Part shown: in pieces, positions 9,187 to 25,200 of the stretch
Layout: every line of letters begins with the position of its first letter
Position numbering within the stretch: the first letter of the stretch is position 1
Assembly (NCBI GenBank): GCA_964057225.1
Contig: CAXKVF010000075.1
Location: forward strand, 124,001 to 188,000
Direction: 5' to 3'
DNA length: 64,000 nucleotides
Source: Auanema rhodensis
Taxonomy: Eukaryota > Nematoda > Chromadorea > Rhabditida > Rhabditidae
Program-made: the position numbers and the translations under genes
The notes under the pieces: model-generated
Databases searched by the model: none
What the model was told of the DNA's origin: nothing
The model's input: the letters and a program-made list of their open reading frames with translations, nothing else

Positions 9187-12100
9187 ATTTAATTAGCATA
9201 AATTAAAGTTCACGTAAATTTCAAAGTCATGGTTACCATGCACCAATATCAATAAAAATTTGTTTTTAGACTAATATGGACATGGGGAATCTAATTTTGA
9301 AAACCGCATCTCTTTATCTTTCACGTGAAGCGAGTTACATACCAAGTGCACATCACGTGTACATTTAATTAGCATAAATTAAAGTTCACGTAAATTTCAC
9401 AGTCATGGTTACCATGAACCAATATCAATAAAAATTTGTTTTTAGACTAATATGGACATGGGGAATCTAATTTTGAAAACCGCATCTCTTTATCTTTCAC
9501 GTGAAGCGAGTTACATACCAAGTGCACATCACGTATACATTTAATTAGCATAAATTAAAGTTCACGTAAATTTCAAAGTCATGGTTACCATGAACCAATA
9601 TCAATAAAAATTAGTTTTTAGACTAATATGGACATGGGGAATCTAATTTTGAAAACCGCATCTCTTTATCTTTCACGTGAAGCGAGTTACATACCAAGTG
9701 CACATCACGTGTACATTTAATTAGCATAAATTAAAGTTCACGTAAATTTCAAAGTCATGGTTACCATGCACCAATATCAATAAAAATTTGTTTTTAGACT
9801 AATATGGACATGGGGAATCTAATTTTGAAAACCGCATCTCTTTATCTTTCACGTGAAGCGAGTTACATACCAAGTGCACATCACGTGTACATTTAATTAG
9901 CATAAATTAAAGTTCACGTAAATTTCAAAGTCATGGTTACCATGCACCAATATCAATAAAAATTTGTTTTTAGACTAATATGGACATGGGGAATCTAATT
10001 TTGAAAACCGCATCTCTTCATCTTTCACGTGAAGCGAGTTACATACCAAGTGCACATCACGTGTACATTTAATTAGCATAAATTAAAGTTCACGTAAATT
10101 TCAAAGTCATGGTTACCATGCACCAATATCAATAAAAATTTGTTTTTAGACTAATATGGACATGGGGAATCTAATTTTGAAAACCGCATCTCTTTATCTT
10201 TCACGTGAAGCGAGTTACATACCAAGTGCACATCACGTGTACATTTAATTAGCATAAATTAAAGTTCACGTAAATTTCAAAGTCATGGTTACCATGAACC
10301 AATATCAATAAAAATTTGTTTTTAGACTAATATGGACATGGGGAATCTAATTTTGAAAACCGCATCTCTTTATCTTTCACGTGAAGCGAGTTACATACCA
10401 AGTGCACATCACGTGTACATTTAATTAGCATAAATTAAAGTTCACGTAAATTTCAAAGTCATGCTTACCATGAACCAATATCAATAAAAATTTGTTTTTA
10501 GACTAATATGGACATGGGGAATCTAATTTTGAAAACCGCATCTCTTCATCTTTCACGTGAAGCGAGTTACATACCAAGTGCACATCACGTGTACATTTAA
10601 TTAGCATAAATTAAAGTTCACGTAAATTTCAAAGTCATGGTTACCATGAACCAATATCAATAAAAATTTGTTTTTAGACTAATATGGACATGGGGAATCT
10701 AATTTTGAAAACCGCATCTCTTCATCTTTCACGTGAAGCGAGTTACATACCAAGTGCACATCACGTGTACATTTAATTAGCATAAATTAAAGTTCACGTA
10801 AATTTCACAGTCATGGTTACCATGAACCAATATCAATAAAAATTTGTTTTTAGACTAATATGGACATGGGGAATCTAATTTTGAAAACCGCATCTCTTTA
10901 TCTTTCACGTGAAGCGAGTTACATACCAAGTGCACATCACGTATACATTTAATTAGCATAAATTAAAGTTCACGTAAATTTCAAAGTCATGGTTACCATG
11001 AACCAATAGCAATAAAAATTAGTTTTTAGACTAATATGGACATGGGGAATCTAATTTTGAAAACCGCATCTCTTTATCTTTCACGTGAAGCGAGTTACAT
11101 ACCAAGTGCACATCACGTGTACATTTAATTAGCATAAATTAAAGTTCACGTAAATTTCAAAGTCATGGTTACCATGCACCAATATCAATAAAAATTTGTT
11201 TTTAGACTAATATGGACATGGGGAATCTAATTTTGAAAACCGCATCTCTTTATCTTTCACGTGAAGCGAGTTACATACCAAGTGCACATCACGTGTACAT
11301 TTAATTAGCATAAATTAAAGTTCACGTAAATTTCAAAGTCATGGTTACCATGCACCAATATCAATAAAAATTTGTTTTTAGACTAATATGGACATGGGGA
11401 ATCTAATTTTGAAAACCGCATCTCTTCATCTTTCACGTGAAGCGAGTTACATACCAAGTGCACATCACGTGTACATTTAATTAGCATAAATTAAAGTTCA
11501 CGTAAATTTCAAAGTCATGGTTACCATGCACCAATATCAATAAAAATTTGTTTTTAGACTAATATGGACGTGGGGAATCTAATTTTGAAAACCGCATCTC
11601 TTCATCTTTCACGTGAAGCGAGTTACATACCAAGTGCACATCACGTGTACATTTAATTAGCATAAATTAAAGTTCACGTAAATTTCAAAGTCATGGTTAC
11701 CATGAACCAATATCAATAAAAATTAGTTTTTAGACTAATATGGACATGGGGAATCTAATTTTGAAAACCGCATCTCTTTATCTTTCACGTGAAGCGAGTT
11801 ACATACCAAGTGCACATCACGTGTACATTTAATTAGCATAAATTAAAGTTCACGTAAATTTCAAAGTCATGGTTACCATGCACCAATATCAATAAAAATT
11901 TGTTTTTAGACTAATATGGACATGGGGAATCTAATTTTGAAAACCGCATCTCTTTATCTTTCACGTGAAGCGAGTTACATACCAAGTGCACATCACGTGT
12001 ACATTTAATTAGCATAAATTAAAGTTCACGTAAATTTCAAAGTCATGGTTACCATGCACCAATATCAATAAAAATTTGTTTTTAGACTAATATGGACATG

Positions 12101-15100
12101 GGGAATCTAATTTTGAAAACCGCATCTCTTCATCTTTCACGTGAAGCGAGTTACATACCAAGTGCACATCACGTGTACATTTAATTAGCATAAATTAAAG
12201 TTCACGTAAATTTCAAAGTCATGGTTACCATGAACCAATATCAATAAAAATTTGTTTTTAGACTAATATGGACATGGGGAATCTAATTTTGAAAACCGCA
12301 TCTCTTTATCTTTCACGTGAAGCGAGTTACATACCAAGTGCACATCACGTGTACATTTAATTAGCATAAATTAAAGTTCACGTAAATTTCAAAGTCATGG
12401 TTACCATGAACCAATATCAATAAAAATTTGTTTTTAGACTAATATGGACATGGGGAATCTAATTTTGAAAACCGCATCTCTTTATCTTTCACGTGAAGCG
12501 AGTTACATACCAAGTGCACATCACGTGTACATTTAATTAGCATAAATTAAAGTTCACGTAAATTTCAAAGTCATGGTTACCATGAACCAATATCAATAAA
12601 AATTTGTTTTTAGACTAATATGGACATGGGGAATCTAATTTTGAAAACCGCATCTCTTTATCTTTCACGTGAAGCGAGTTACATACCAAGTGCACATCAC
12701 GTGTACATTTAATTAGCATAAATTAAAGTTCACGTAAATTTCAAAGTCATGGTTACCATGCACCAATATCAATAAAAATTTGTTTTTAGACTAATATGGA
12801 CATGGGGAATCTAATTTTGAAAACCGCATCTCTTCATCTTTCACGTGAAGCGAGTTACATACCAAGTGCACATCACGTGTACATTTAATTAGCATAAATT
12901 AAAGTTCACGTAAATTTCAAAGTCATGGTTACCATGCACCAATATCAATAAAAATTTGTTTTTAGACTAATATGGACGTGGGGAATCTAATTTTGAAAAC
13001 CGCATCTCTTCATCTTTCACGTGAAGCGAGTTACATACCAAGTGCACATCACGTGTACATTTAATTAGCATAAATTAAAGTTCACGTAAATTTCAAAGTC
13101 ATGGTTACCATGAACCAATATCAATAAAAATTAGTTTTTAGACTAATATGGACATGGGGAATCTAATTTTGAAAACCGCATCTCTTTATCTTTCACGTGA
13201 AGCGAGTTACATACCAAGTGCACATCACGTGTACATTTAATTAGCATAAATTAAAGTTCACGTAAATTTCAAAGTCATGGTTACCATGCACCAATATCAA
13301 TAAAAATTTGTTTTTAGACTAATATGGACATGGGGAATCTAATTTTGAAAACCGCATCTCTTTATCTTTCACGTGAAGCGAGTTACATACCAAGTGCACA
13401 TCACGTGTACATTTAATTAGCATAAATTAAAGTTCACGTAAATTTCAAAGTCATGGTTACCATGCACCAATATCAATAAAAATTTGTTTTTAGACTAATA
13501 TGGACATGGGGAATCTAATTTTGAAAACCGCATCTCTTCATCTTTCACGTGAAGCGAGTTACATACCAAGTGCACATCACGTGTACATTTAATTAGCATA
13601 AATTAAAGTTCACGTAAATTTCAAAGTCATGGTTACCATGAACCAATATCAATAAAAATTTGTTTTTAGACTAATATGGACATGGGGAATCTAATTTTGA
13701 AAACCGCATCTCTTTATCTTTCACGTGAAGCGAGTTACATACCAAGTGCACATCACGTGTACATTTAATTAGCATAAATTAAAGTTCACGTAAATTTCAA
13801 AGTCATGGTTACCATGAACCAATATCAATAAAAATTTGTTTTTAGACTAATATGGACATGGGGAATCTAATTTTGAAAACCGCATCTCTTTATCTTTCAC
13901 GTGAAGCGAGTTACATACCAAGTGCACATCACGTGTACATTTAATTAGCATAAATTAAAGTTCACGTAAATTTCAAAGTCATGGTTACCATGAACCAATA
14001 TCAATAAAAATTTGTTTTTAGACTAATATGGACATGGGGAATCTAATTTTGAAAACCGCATCTCTTTATCTTTCACGTGAAGCGAGTTACATACCAAGTG
14101 CACATCACGTGTACATTTAATTAGCATAAATTAAAGTTCACGTAAATTTCAAAGTCATGGTTACCATGCACCAATATCAATAAAAATTTGTTTTTAGACT
14201 AATATGGACATGGGGAATCTAATTTTGAAAACCGCATCTCTTCATCTTTCACGTGAAGCGAGTTACATACCAAGTGCACATCACGTGTACATTTAATTAG
14301 CATAAATTAAAGTTCACGTAAATTTCAAAGTCATGGTTACCATGAACCAATATCAATAAAAATTTGTTTTTAGACTAATATGGACATGGGGAATCTAATT
14401 TTGAAAACCGCATCTCTTTATCTTTCACGTGAAGCGAGTTACATACCAAGTGCACATCACGTGTACATTTAATTAGCATAAATTAAAGTTCACGTAAATT
14501 TCAAAGTCATGGTTACCATGAACCAATATCAATAAAAATTTGTTTTTAGACTAATATGGACATGGGGAATCTAATTTTGAAAACCGCATCTCTTTATCTT
14601 TCACGTGAAGCGAGTTACATACCAAGTGCACATCACGTGTACATTTAATTAGCATAAATTAAAGTTCACGTAAATTTCAAAGTCATGGTTACCATGAACC
14701 AATATCAATAAAAATTTGTTTTTAGACTAATATGGACATGGGGAATCTAATTTTGAAAACCGCATCTCTTTATCTTTCACGTGAAGCGAGTTACATACCA
14801 AGTGCACATCACGTGTACATTTAATTAGCATAAATTAAAGTTCACGTAAATTTCAAAGTCATGGTTACCATGCACCAATATCAATAAAAATTTGTTTTTA
14901 GACTAATATGGACATGGGGAATCTAATTTTGAAAACCGCATCTCTTTATCTTTCACGTGAAGCAAGTTACATACCAAGTGCACATCACGTGTACATTTAA
15001 TTAGCATAAATTAAAGTTCACGTAAATTTCAAAGTCATGGTTACCATGCACCAATATCAATAAAAATTTGTTTTTAGACTAATATGGACATGGGGAATCT

Positions 15101-15750
15101 AATTTTGAAAACCGCATCTCTTTATCTTTCACGTGAAGCGAGTTACATACCAAGTGCACATCACGTGTACATTTAATTAGCATAAATTAAAGTTCACGTA
15201 AATTTCAAAGTCATGGTTACCATGAACCAATATCAATAAAAATTTGTTTTTAGACTAATATGGACATGGGGAATCTAATTTTGAAAACCGCATCTCTTTA
15301 TCTTTCACGTGAAGCGAGTTACATAGCAAGTGCACATCACGTGTACATTTAATTAGCATAAATTAAAGTTCACGTAAATTTCAAAGTCATGGTTACCATG
15401 AACCAATATCAATAAAAATTTGTTTTTAGACTAATATGGACATGGGGAATCTAATTTTGAAAACCGCATCTCTTTATCTTTCACGTGAAGCGAGTTACAT
15501 ACCAAGTGCACATCACGTGTACATTTAATTAGCATAAATTAAAGTTCACGTAAATTTCAAAGTCATGGTTACCATGAACCAATATCAATAAAAATTTGTT
15601 TTTAGACTAATATGGACATGGGGAATCTAATTTTGAAAACCGCATCTCTTCATCTTTCACGTGAAGCGAGTTACATACCAAGTGCACATCACGTGTACAT
15701 TTAATTAGCATAAATTAAAGTTCACGTAAATTTCAAAGTCATGGTTACCA
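9179..15750 (+). repeat. 8-monomer higher-order repeat block (1408 bp)
   Basis: Private variants recur every 8 monomers. CTTCATC starts at 10016, 11424, 12832, 14240 and 15648 (1408 bp each); a second series is at 10720, 12128 and 13536; a third is at 11600 and 13008. ACGTATAC is at 9531 and 10939, TTTCACAG near 9395 and 10803, ATTAGTTTTT at about 9610 and 11018 and again at 11722 and 13130, and GGACGTGG at 11566 and 12974. The block makes about 4.7 units. Edges are set to the nearest monomer where the 1408-bp rhythm is lost. Confidence 0.88.
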
Positions 15751-18700
15751 TGCACCAATATCAATAAAAATTTGTTTTTAGACTAATATGGACATGGGGA
15801 ATCTAATTTTGAAAACCGCATCTTTTTATCTTTCACGTGAAGCGAGTTACATACCAAGTGCACATCACGTGTACATTTAATTAGCATAAATTAAAGTTCA
15901 CGTAAATTTCAAAGTCATGGTTACCATGCACTAATATCAATAAAAATTTGTTTTTTAACTAATATGGACATGGGGAATCTAATTTTGAAAACCGCATCTC
16001 TTTATCTTTCACGTGAAGCGAGTTACATACCAAGTGCACATCACGTGTACATTTAATTAGCATAAATTAAAGTTCACGTAAATTTCAAAGTCATGGTTAC
16101 CATGCACCAATATCAATAAAAATTTGTTTTTAGACTAATATGGACATGGGGAATCTAATTTTGAAAACCGCATCTCTTTATCTTTCACGTGAAGCGAGTT
16201 ACATACCAAGTGCACATCACGTGTACATTTAATTAGCATAAATTAAAGTTCACGTAAATTTCAAAGTCATGGTTACCATGAACCAATATCAATAAAAATT
16301 TGTTTTTAGACTAATATGGACATGGGGAATCTAATTTTGAAAACCGCATCTCTTTATCTTTCACGTGAAGCGAGTTACATACCAAGTGCACATCACGTGT
16401 ACATTTAATTAGCATAAATTAAAGTTCACGTAAATTTCAAAGTCATGGTTACCATGCACCAATATCAATAAAAATTTGTTTTTAGACTAATATGGACATG
16501 GGGAATCTAATTTTGAAAACCGCATCTCTTTATCTTTCACGTGAAGCGAGTTACATACCAAGTGCACATCACGTGTACATTTAATTAGCATAAATTAAAG
16601 TTCACGTAAATTTCAAAGTCATGGTTACCATGCACCAATATCAATAAAAATTTGTTTTTAGACTAATATGGACATGGGGAATCTAATTTTGAAAACCGCA
16701 TCTCTTCATCTTTCACGTGAAGCGAGTTACATACCAAGTGCACATCACGTGTACATTTAATTAGCATAAATTAAAGTTCACGTAAATTTCAAAGTCATGG
16801 TTACCATGCACCAATATCAATAAAAATTTGTTTTTAGACTAATATGGACATGGGGAATCTAATTTTGAAAACCGCATCTCTTTATCTTTCACGTGAAGCG
16901 AGTTACATACCAAGTGCACATCACGTGTACATTTAATTAGCATAAATTAAAGTTCACGTAAATTTCAAAGTCATGGTTACCATGAACCAATATCAATAAA
17001 AATTTGTTTTTAGACTAATATGGACATGGGGAATCTAATTTTGAAAACCGCATTTCTTTATCTTTCACGTGAAGCGAGTTACATACCAAGTGCACATCAC
17101 GTGTACATTTAATTAGCATAAATTAAAGTTCACGTAAAATTCAAAGTCATGGTTACCATGAACCAATATCAATAAAAATTTGTTTTTAGACTAATATGGA
17201 CATGGGGAATCTAATTTTGAAAACCGCATCTCTTTATCTTTCACGTGAAGCGAGTTACATACCAAGTGCACATCACGTGTACATTTAATTAGCATAAATT
17301 AAAGTTCACGTAAAATTCAAAGTCATGGTTACCATGAACCAATATCAATAAAAATTTGTTTTTAGACTAATATGGACATGAGGAATCTAATTTTGAAAAC
17401 CGCATCTCTTTATCTTTCACGTGAAGCGAGTTACATACCAAGTGCACATCACGTGTACATTTAATTAGCATTAATTAAAGTTCACGTAAATTTCAAAGTC
17501 ATGGTTACCATGAAGCAATATCAATAAAAATTTGTTTTTAGACTAATATGGACATGAGGAATCTAATTTTGAAAACCGCATCTCTTTATCTTTCACGTGA
17601 AGCGAGTTACATACCAAGTGCACATCACGTGTACATTTAATTAGCATTAATTAAAGTTCACGTAAATTTCAAAGTCATGGTTACCATGAACCAATATCAA
17701 TAAAAATTTGTTTTTAGACTAATATGGACATGGGGAATCTAATTTTGAAAACCGCATCTCTTTATCTTTCACGTGAAGCGAGTTACATACCAAGTGCACA
17801 TCACGTGTACATTTAATTAGCATAAATTAAAGTTCACGTAAATTTCAAAGTCATGGTTACCATGAAGCAATATCAATAAAAGTTTGTTTTTAGACTAATA
17901 TGGACATGGGGAATCTAATTTTGAAAACCGCATCTCTTTATCTTTCACGTGAAGCGAGTTACATACCAAGTGCACATCACGTGTACATTTAATTAGCATT
18001 AATTAAAGTTCACGTAAATTTCAAAGTCATGGTTACCATGAACCAATATCAATAAAAATTTGTTTTTAGACTAATATGGACATGGGGAATCTAATTTTGA
18101 AAACCGCATCTTTTTATCTTTCACGTGAAGCGAGTTACATACCAAGTGCACATCACGTGTACATTTAATTAGCATAAATTAAAGTTCACGTAAATTTCAA
18201 AGTCATGGTTACCATGCACTAATATCAATAAAAATTTGTTTTTTAACTAATATGGACATGGGGAATCTAATTTTGAAAACCGCATTTCTTTATCTTTCAC
18301 GTGAAGCGAGTTACATACCAAGTGCACATCACGTGTACATTTAATTAGCATAAATTAAAGTTCACGTAAATTTCAAAGTCATGGTTACCATGCACCAATA
18401 TCAATAAAAATTTGTTTTTAGACTAATATGGACATGGGGAATCTAATTTTGAAAACCGCATCTCTTTATCTTTCACGTGAAGCGAGTTACATACCAAGTG
18501 CACATCACGTGTACATTTAATTAGCATAAATTAAAGTTCACGTAAATTTCAAAGTCATGGTTACCATGAACCAATATCAATAAAAATTTGTTTTTAGACT
18601 AATATGGACATGGGGAATCTAATTTTGAAAACCGCATCTCTTTATCTTTCACGTGAAGCGAGTTACATACCAAGTGCACATCACGTGTACATTTAATTAG

Positions 18701-20335
18701 CATAAATTAAAGTTCACGTAAATTTCAAAGTCATGGTTACCATGCACCAATATCAATAAAAATTTGTTTTTAGACTAATATGGACATGGGGAATCTAATT
18801 TTGAAAACCGCATCTCTTTATCTTTCACGTGAAGCGAGTTACATACCAAGTGCACATCACGTGTACATTTAATTAGCATAAATTAAAGTTCACGTAAATT
18901 TCAAAGTCATGGTTACCATGCACCAATATCAATAAAAATTTGTTTTTAGACTAATATGGACATGGGGAATCTAATTTTGAAAACCGCATCTCTTCATCTT
19001 TCACGTGAAGCGAGTTACATACCAAGTGCACATCACGTGTACATTTAATTAGCATAAATTAAAGTTCACGTAAATTTCAAAGTCATGGTTACCATGAACC
19101 AATATCAATAAAAATTTGTTTTTGACTAATATGGACATGGGTAATCTAATTTTGAAAACCGCATCTCTTTATCTTTCACGTGAAGCGAGTTACATACCAA
19201 GTGCACATCACGTGTACATTTAATTAGCATAAATTAAAGTTCACGTAAATTTCAAAGTCATGGTTACCATGAACCAATATCAATAAAAATTTGTTTTTAG
19301 ACTAATATGGACATGGGGAATCTAATTTTGAAAACCGCATTTCTTTATCTTTCACGTGAAGCGAGTTACATACCAAGTGCACATCACGTGTACATTTAAT
19401 TAGCATAAATTAAAGTTCACGTAAAATTCAAAGTCATGGTTACCATGAACCAATATCAATAAAAATTTGTTTTTAGACTAATATGGACATGGGGAATCTA
19501 ATTTTGAAAACCGCATCTCTTTATCTTTCACGTGAAGCGAGTTACATACCAAGTGCACATCACGTGTACATTTAATTAGCATAAATTAAAGTTCACGTAA
19601 AATTCAAAGTCATGGTTACCATGAACCAATATCAATAAAAATTTGTTTTTAGACTAATATGGACATGAGGAATCTAATTTTGAAAACCGCATCTCTTTAT
19701 CTTTCACGTGAAGCGAGTTACATACCAAGTGCACATCACGTGTACATTTAATTAGCATTAATTAAAGTTCACGTAAATTTCAAAGTCATGGTTACCATGA
19801 AGCAATATCAATAAAAATTTGTTTTTAGACTAATATGGACATGAGGAATCTAATTTTGAAAACCGCATCTCTTTATCTTTCACGTGAAGCGAGTTACATA
19901 CCAAGTGCACATCACGTGTACATTTAATTAGCATTAATTAAAGTTCACGTAAATTTCAAAGTCATGGTTACCATGAACCAATATCAATAAAAATTTGTTT
20001 TTAGACTAATATGGACATGGGGAATCTAATTTTGAAAACCGCATCTCTTTATCTTTCACGTGAAGCGAGTTACATACCAAGTGCACATCACGTGTACATT
20101 TAATTAGCATAAATTAAAGTTCACGTAAATTTCAAAGTCATGGTTACCATGAAGCAATATCAATAAAAGTTTGTTTTTAGACTAATATGGACATGGGGAA
20201 TCTAATTTTGAAAACCGCATCTCTTTATCTTTCACGTGAAGCGAGTTACATACCAAGTGCACATCACGTGTACATTTAATTAGCATTAATTAAAGTTCAC
20301 GTAAATTTCAAAGTCATGGTTACCATGAACCAATA
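15750..20335 (+). repeat. Tandem pair of 13-monomer units (2288 bp)
   Basis: Two adjacent copies of a 13-monomer segment, about 15750-18040 and 18040-20335. Shared rare variants sit 2288 bp apart: TCTTTTTATC at 15821 and 18109, CACTAATATC near 15929 and 18217, TTTTTTAACT near 15951 and 18239, and CTTCATC at 16704 and 18992. After a 1-bp deletion at 19118 in the second copy the offset becomes 2287: CATTTCTTT at 17051 and 19338, GACATGAGG twice in each copy, and AAAAGTTTG near 17877 and 20164. The 1-bp deletion plus GGGTAATC combination appears at 19118 and again at 20525 (1407 bp), a further 8-monomer duplication on top. Confidence 0.85.
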
Positions 20336-22260
20336 TCAATAAAAATTTGTTTTTAGACTAATATGGACATGGGGAATCTAATTTTGAAAACCGCATCTCT
20401 TTATCTTTCACGTGAAGCGAGTTACATACCAAGTGCACATCACGTGTACATTTAATTAGCATTAATTAAAGTTCACGTAAATTTCAAAGTCATGGTTACC
20501 ATGAACCAATATCAATAAAAATTTGTTTTTGACTAATATGGACATGGGTAATCTAATTTTGAAAACCGCATCTCTTTATCTTTCACGTGAAGCGAGTTAC
20601 ATACCAAGTGCACATCACGTGTACATTTAATTAGCATAAATTAAAGTTCACGTAAATTTCAAAGTCATGGTTACCATGAAGCAATATCAATAAAAATTTG
20701 TTTTTAGACTAATATGGACATGGGGAATCTAATTTTGAAAACCGCATCTCTTTATCTTTCACGTGAAGCGAGTTACATACCAAGTGCACATCACGTGTAC
20801 ATTTAATTAGCATAAATTAAAGTGCACGTAAATTTCAAAGTCATGGTTACCATGAACCAATATCAATAAAAATTTGTTTTTAGACTAATATGGACATGGG
20901 GAATCTAATTTTGAAAACCGCATCTCTTTATCTTTCACGTGAAGCGAGTTACATACCAAGTGCACATCACGTGTACATTTAATTAGCATTAATTAAAGTT
21001 CACGTAAATTTCAAAGTCATGGTTACCATGAACCAATATCAATAAAAATTTGTTTTTAGACTAATATGGACATGGGGAATCTAATGTTGAAAACCGCATC
21101 TCTTTATCTTTCACGTGAAGCGAGTTACATACCAAGTGCACATCACGTGTACATTTAATTAGCATAAATTAAAGTTCACGTAAATTTCAAAGTCATGGTT
21201 ACCATGAAGCAATATCAATAAAAGTTTGTTTTTAGACTAATATGGACATGGGGAATCTAATTTTGAAAACCGCATCTCTTTATCTTTCACGTGAAGCGAG
21301 TTACATACCAAGTGCACATCACGTGTACATTTAATTAGCATTAATTAAAGTTCACGTAAATTTCAAAGTCATGGTTACCATGAACCAATATCAATAAAAA
21401 TTTGTTTTTAGACTAATATGGACATGGGGAATCTAATTTTGAAAACCGCATCTCTTTATCTTTCACGTGAAGCGAGTTACATACCAAGTGCACATCACGT
21501 GTACATTTAATTAGCATTAATTAAAGTTCACGTAAATTTCAAAGTCATGGTTACCATGAACCAATATCAATAAAAATTTGTTTTTGACTAATATGGACAT
21601 GGGGAATCTAATTTTGAAAACCGCATCTCTTTATCTTTCACGTGAAGCGAGTTACATACCAAGTGCACATCACGTGTACATTTAATTAGCATAAATTAAA
21701 GTTCACGTAAATTTCAAAGTCATGGTTACCATGAACTAATATCAATAAAAATTTGTTTTTAGACTAATATGGACATGGGGAATCTAATTTTGAAAACCGC
21801 ATCTCTTTATCTTTCACGTGAAGCGAGTTACATACCAAGTGCACATCACGTGTACATTTAATTAGCATAAATTAAAGTTCACGTAAATTTCAAAGTCATG
21901 GTTACCATGAACCAATATCAATAAAAATTTGTTTTTAGACTAATATGGACATGGGGAATCTAATTTTGAAAACCGCATCTCTTTATCTTTTACGTGAAGC
22001 GAGTTACATACCAAGTGCACATCACGTGTACATTTAATTAGCATTAATTAAAGTTCACGTAAATTTCAAAGTCATGGTTACCATGAACCAATATCAATAA
22101 AAATTTGTTTTTGACTAATATGGACATGGGGAATCTAATTTTGAAAACCGCATCTCTTTATCTTTCACGTGAAGCGAGTTACATACCAAGTGCACATCAC
22201 GTGTACATTTAATTAGCATAAATTAAAGTTCACGTAAATTTCAAAGTCATGGTTACCATG
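20335..22260 (+). repeat. Satellite transition block, mixed monomers
   Basis: About 11 monomers of AACCAAT, AAGCAAT and AACTAAT classes with the CATTAATT variant and three 1-bp-deleted TTTTTGAC monomers (20525, 21580, 22107; spacings 1055 and 527 bp, that is 6 and 3 monomers minus one base). A 3-monomer local duplication is visible near 21.5-22.2 kb. It joins the 13-monomer block to the large units on the right. No gene. Confidence 0.75.
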
Positions 22261-25200
22261 AACTAATATCAATAAAAATTTGTTTTTAGACTAATATGGA
22301 CATGGGGAATCTAATTTTGAAAACCGCATCTCTTTATCTTTCACGTGAAGCGAGTTACATACCAAGTGCACATCACGTGTACATTTAATTAGCATAAATT
22401 AAAGTTCACGTAAATTTCAAAGTCATGGTTACCATGAACCAATATCAATAAAAATTTGTTTTTAGACTAATATGGACATGGGGAATCTAATTTTGAAAAC
22501 CGCATCTCTTTATCTTTCACGTGAAGCGAGTTACATACCAAGTGCACATCACGTGTACATTTAATTAGCATAAATTAAAGTTCACGGAAATTTCAAAGTC
22601 ATGGTTACCATGAACCAATATCAATAAAAATTTGTTTTTAGACTAATATGGACATGGGGAATCTAATTTTGAAAACCGCATCTCTTTATCTTTCACGTGA
22701 AGCGAGTTACATACCAAGTGCACATCACGTGTACATTTAATTAGCATAAATTAAAGTTCACGTAAATTTCAAAGTCATGGTTACCATGAACCAATATCAA
22801 TAAAAATTTGTTTTTAGACTAATATGGACATGGGGAATCTAATTTTGAAAACCGCATCTCTTTATCTTTCACGTGAAGCGAGTTACATACCAAGTGCACA
22901 TCACGTGTACATTTAATTAGCATAAATTAAAGTTCACGTAAATTTCAAAGTCATGGTTACCATGAACCAATATCAATAAAAATTTGTTTTTAGACTAATA
23001 TGGACATGGGGAATCTAATTTTGAAAACCGCATCTCTTTATCTTTCACGTGAAGCGAGTTACATACCAAGTGCACATCACGTGTACATTTAATTAGCATA
23101 AATTAAAGTTCACGTAAATTTCAAAGTCATGGTTACCATGCACCAATATCAATAAAAATTTGTTTTTAGACTAATATGGACATGGGGAATCTAATTTTGA
23201 AAACCGCATCTCTTTATCTTTCACGTGAAGCGAGTTACATACCAAGTGCACATCACGTGTACATTTAATTAGCATAAATTAAAGTTCACGTAAATTTCAA
23301 AGTCATGGTTACCATGAACCAATATCAATAAAAATTTGTTTTTAGACTAATATCGACATGGGGAATCTAATTTTGAAAACCGCATCTCTTCATCTTTCAC
23401 GTGAAGCGAGTTACATACCAAGTACACATCACGTGTACATTTAATTAGCATAAATTAAAGTTCACGTAAATTTCAAAGTCATGGTTACCATGCACAAATA
23501 TCAAAAAAATTTGTTTTTAGACTAATATGGACATGGGGAATCTAATTTTGAAAACCGCATCTCTTTATCTTTCACGTGAAGCGAGTTACATACCAAGTGC
23601 ACATCACGTGTACATTTAATTAGCATAAATTAAAGTTCACGTAAATTTCAAAGTCATGGTTACCATGCACCAATATCAATAAAAATTTGTTTTTAGACTA
23701 ATATGGACATGGGGAATCTAATTTTGAAAACCGCATCTCTTTATCTTTCACGTGGAGCGAGTTACATACCAAGTGCACATCACGTGTACATTTAATTAGC
23801 ATAAATTAAAGTTCACGTAAATTTCAAAGTCATGGTTACCATGAAGCAATATCAATAAAAATTTGTTTTTAGACTAATATGGACATGGGGAATCTAATTT
23901 TGAAAACCGCATCTCTTTATCTTTCACGTGAAGCGAGTTACATACCAAGTGCACATCACGTGTACATTTAATTAGCATAAATTAAAGTTCACGTAAATTT
24001 CAAAGTCATGGTTACCATGAAGCAATATCAATAAAAATTTGTTTTTAGACTAATATGGACATGGGGAATCTAATTTTGAAAACCGCATCTCTTTATCTTT
24101 CACGTGAAGCGAGTTACATACCAAGTGCACATCACGTGTACATTTAATTAGCATAAATTAAAGTTCACGTAAATTTCAAAGTCATGGTTACCATGAACCA
24201 ATATCAATAAAAATTTGTTTTTAGACTAATATGGACATGGGGAATCTAATTTTGAAAACCGCATTTCTTTATCTTTCACGTGAAGCGAGTTACATACCAA
24301 GAGCACATCACGTGTACATTTAATTAGCATAAATTAAAGTTCACGTAAATTTCAAAGTCATGGTTACCATGAAGCAATATCAATAAAAATTTGTTTTTAG
24401 ACTAATATGGACATGGGGAATCTAATTTTGAAAACCGCATCTCTTTATCTTTCACGTGAAGCGAGTTACATACCAAGTGCACATCACGTGTACATTTAAT
24501 TAGCATAAATTAAAGTTCACGTAAATTTCAAAGTCATGGTTACCATGAAGCAATATCAATAAAAATTTGTTTTTAGACTAATATGGACATGGGAAATCTA
24601 ATTTTGAAAACCGCATATCTTTATCTTTCACGTGAAGCGAGTTACATACCAAGTGCACATCACGTGTACATTTAATTAGCATAAATTAAAGTTCACGCAA
24701 ATTTCAAAGTCATGGTTACCATGAACCAATATCAATAAAAATTTGTTTTTAGACTAATATGGACATGGGGAATCTAATTTTGAAAACCGCATCTCTTTAT
24801 CTTTCACGTGAAGCGAGTTACATACCAAGTGCACATCACGTGTACATTTAATTAGCATAAATTAAAGTTCACGTAAATTTCAAAGTCATGGTTACCATGA
24901 ACTAATATCAATAAAAATTTGTTTTTAGACTAATATGGACATGGGGAATCTAATTTTGAAAACCGCATCTCTTCATCTTTCACGTGAAGCGAGTTACATA
25001 CCAAGTGCACATCACGTGTACATTTAATTAGCATAAATTAAAGTTCACGTAAATTTCAAAGTCATGGTTACCATGCACCAATATCAATAAAAATTTGTTT
25101 TTAGACTAATATGGACATGGGGAATCTAATTTTGAAAACCGCATCTCTTTATCTTTCACGTGAAGCGAGTTACATACCAAGTGCACATCACGTGTACATT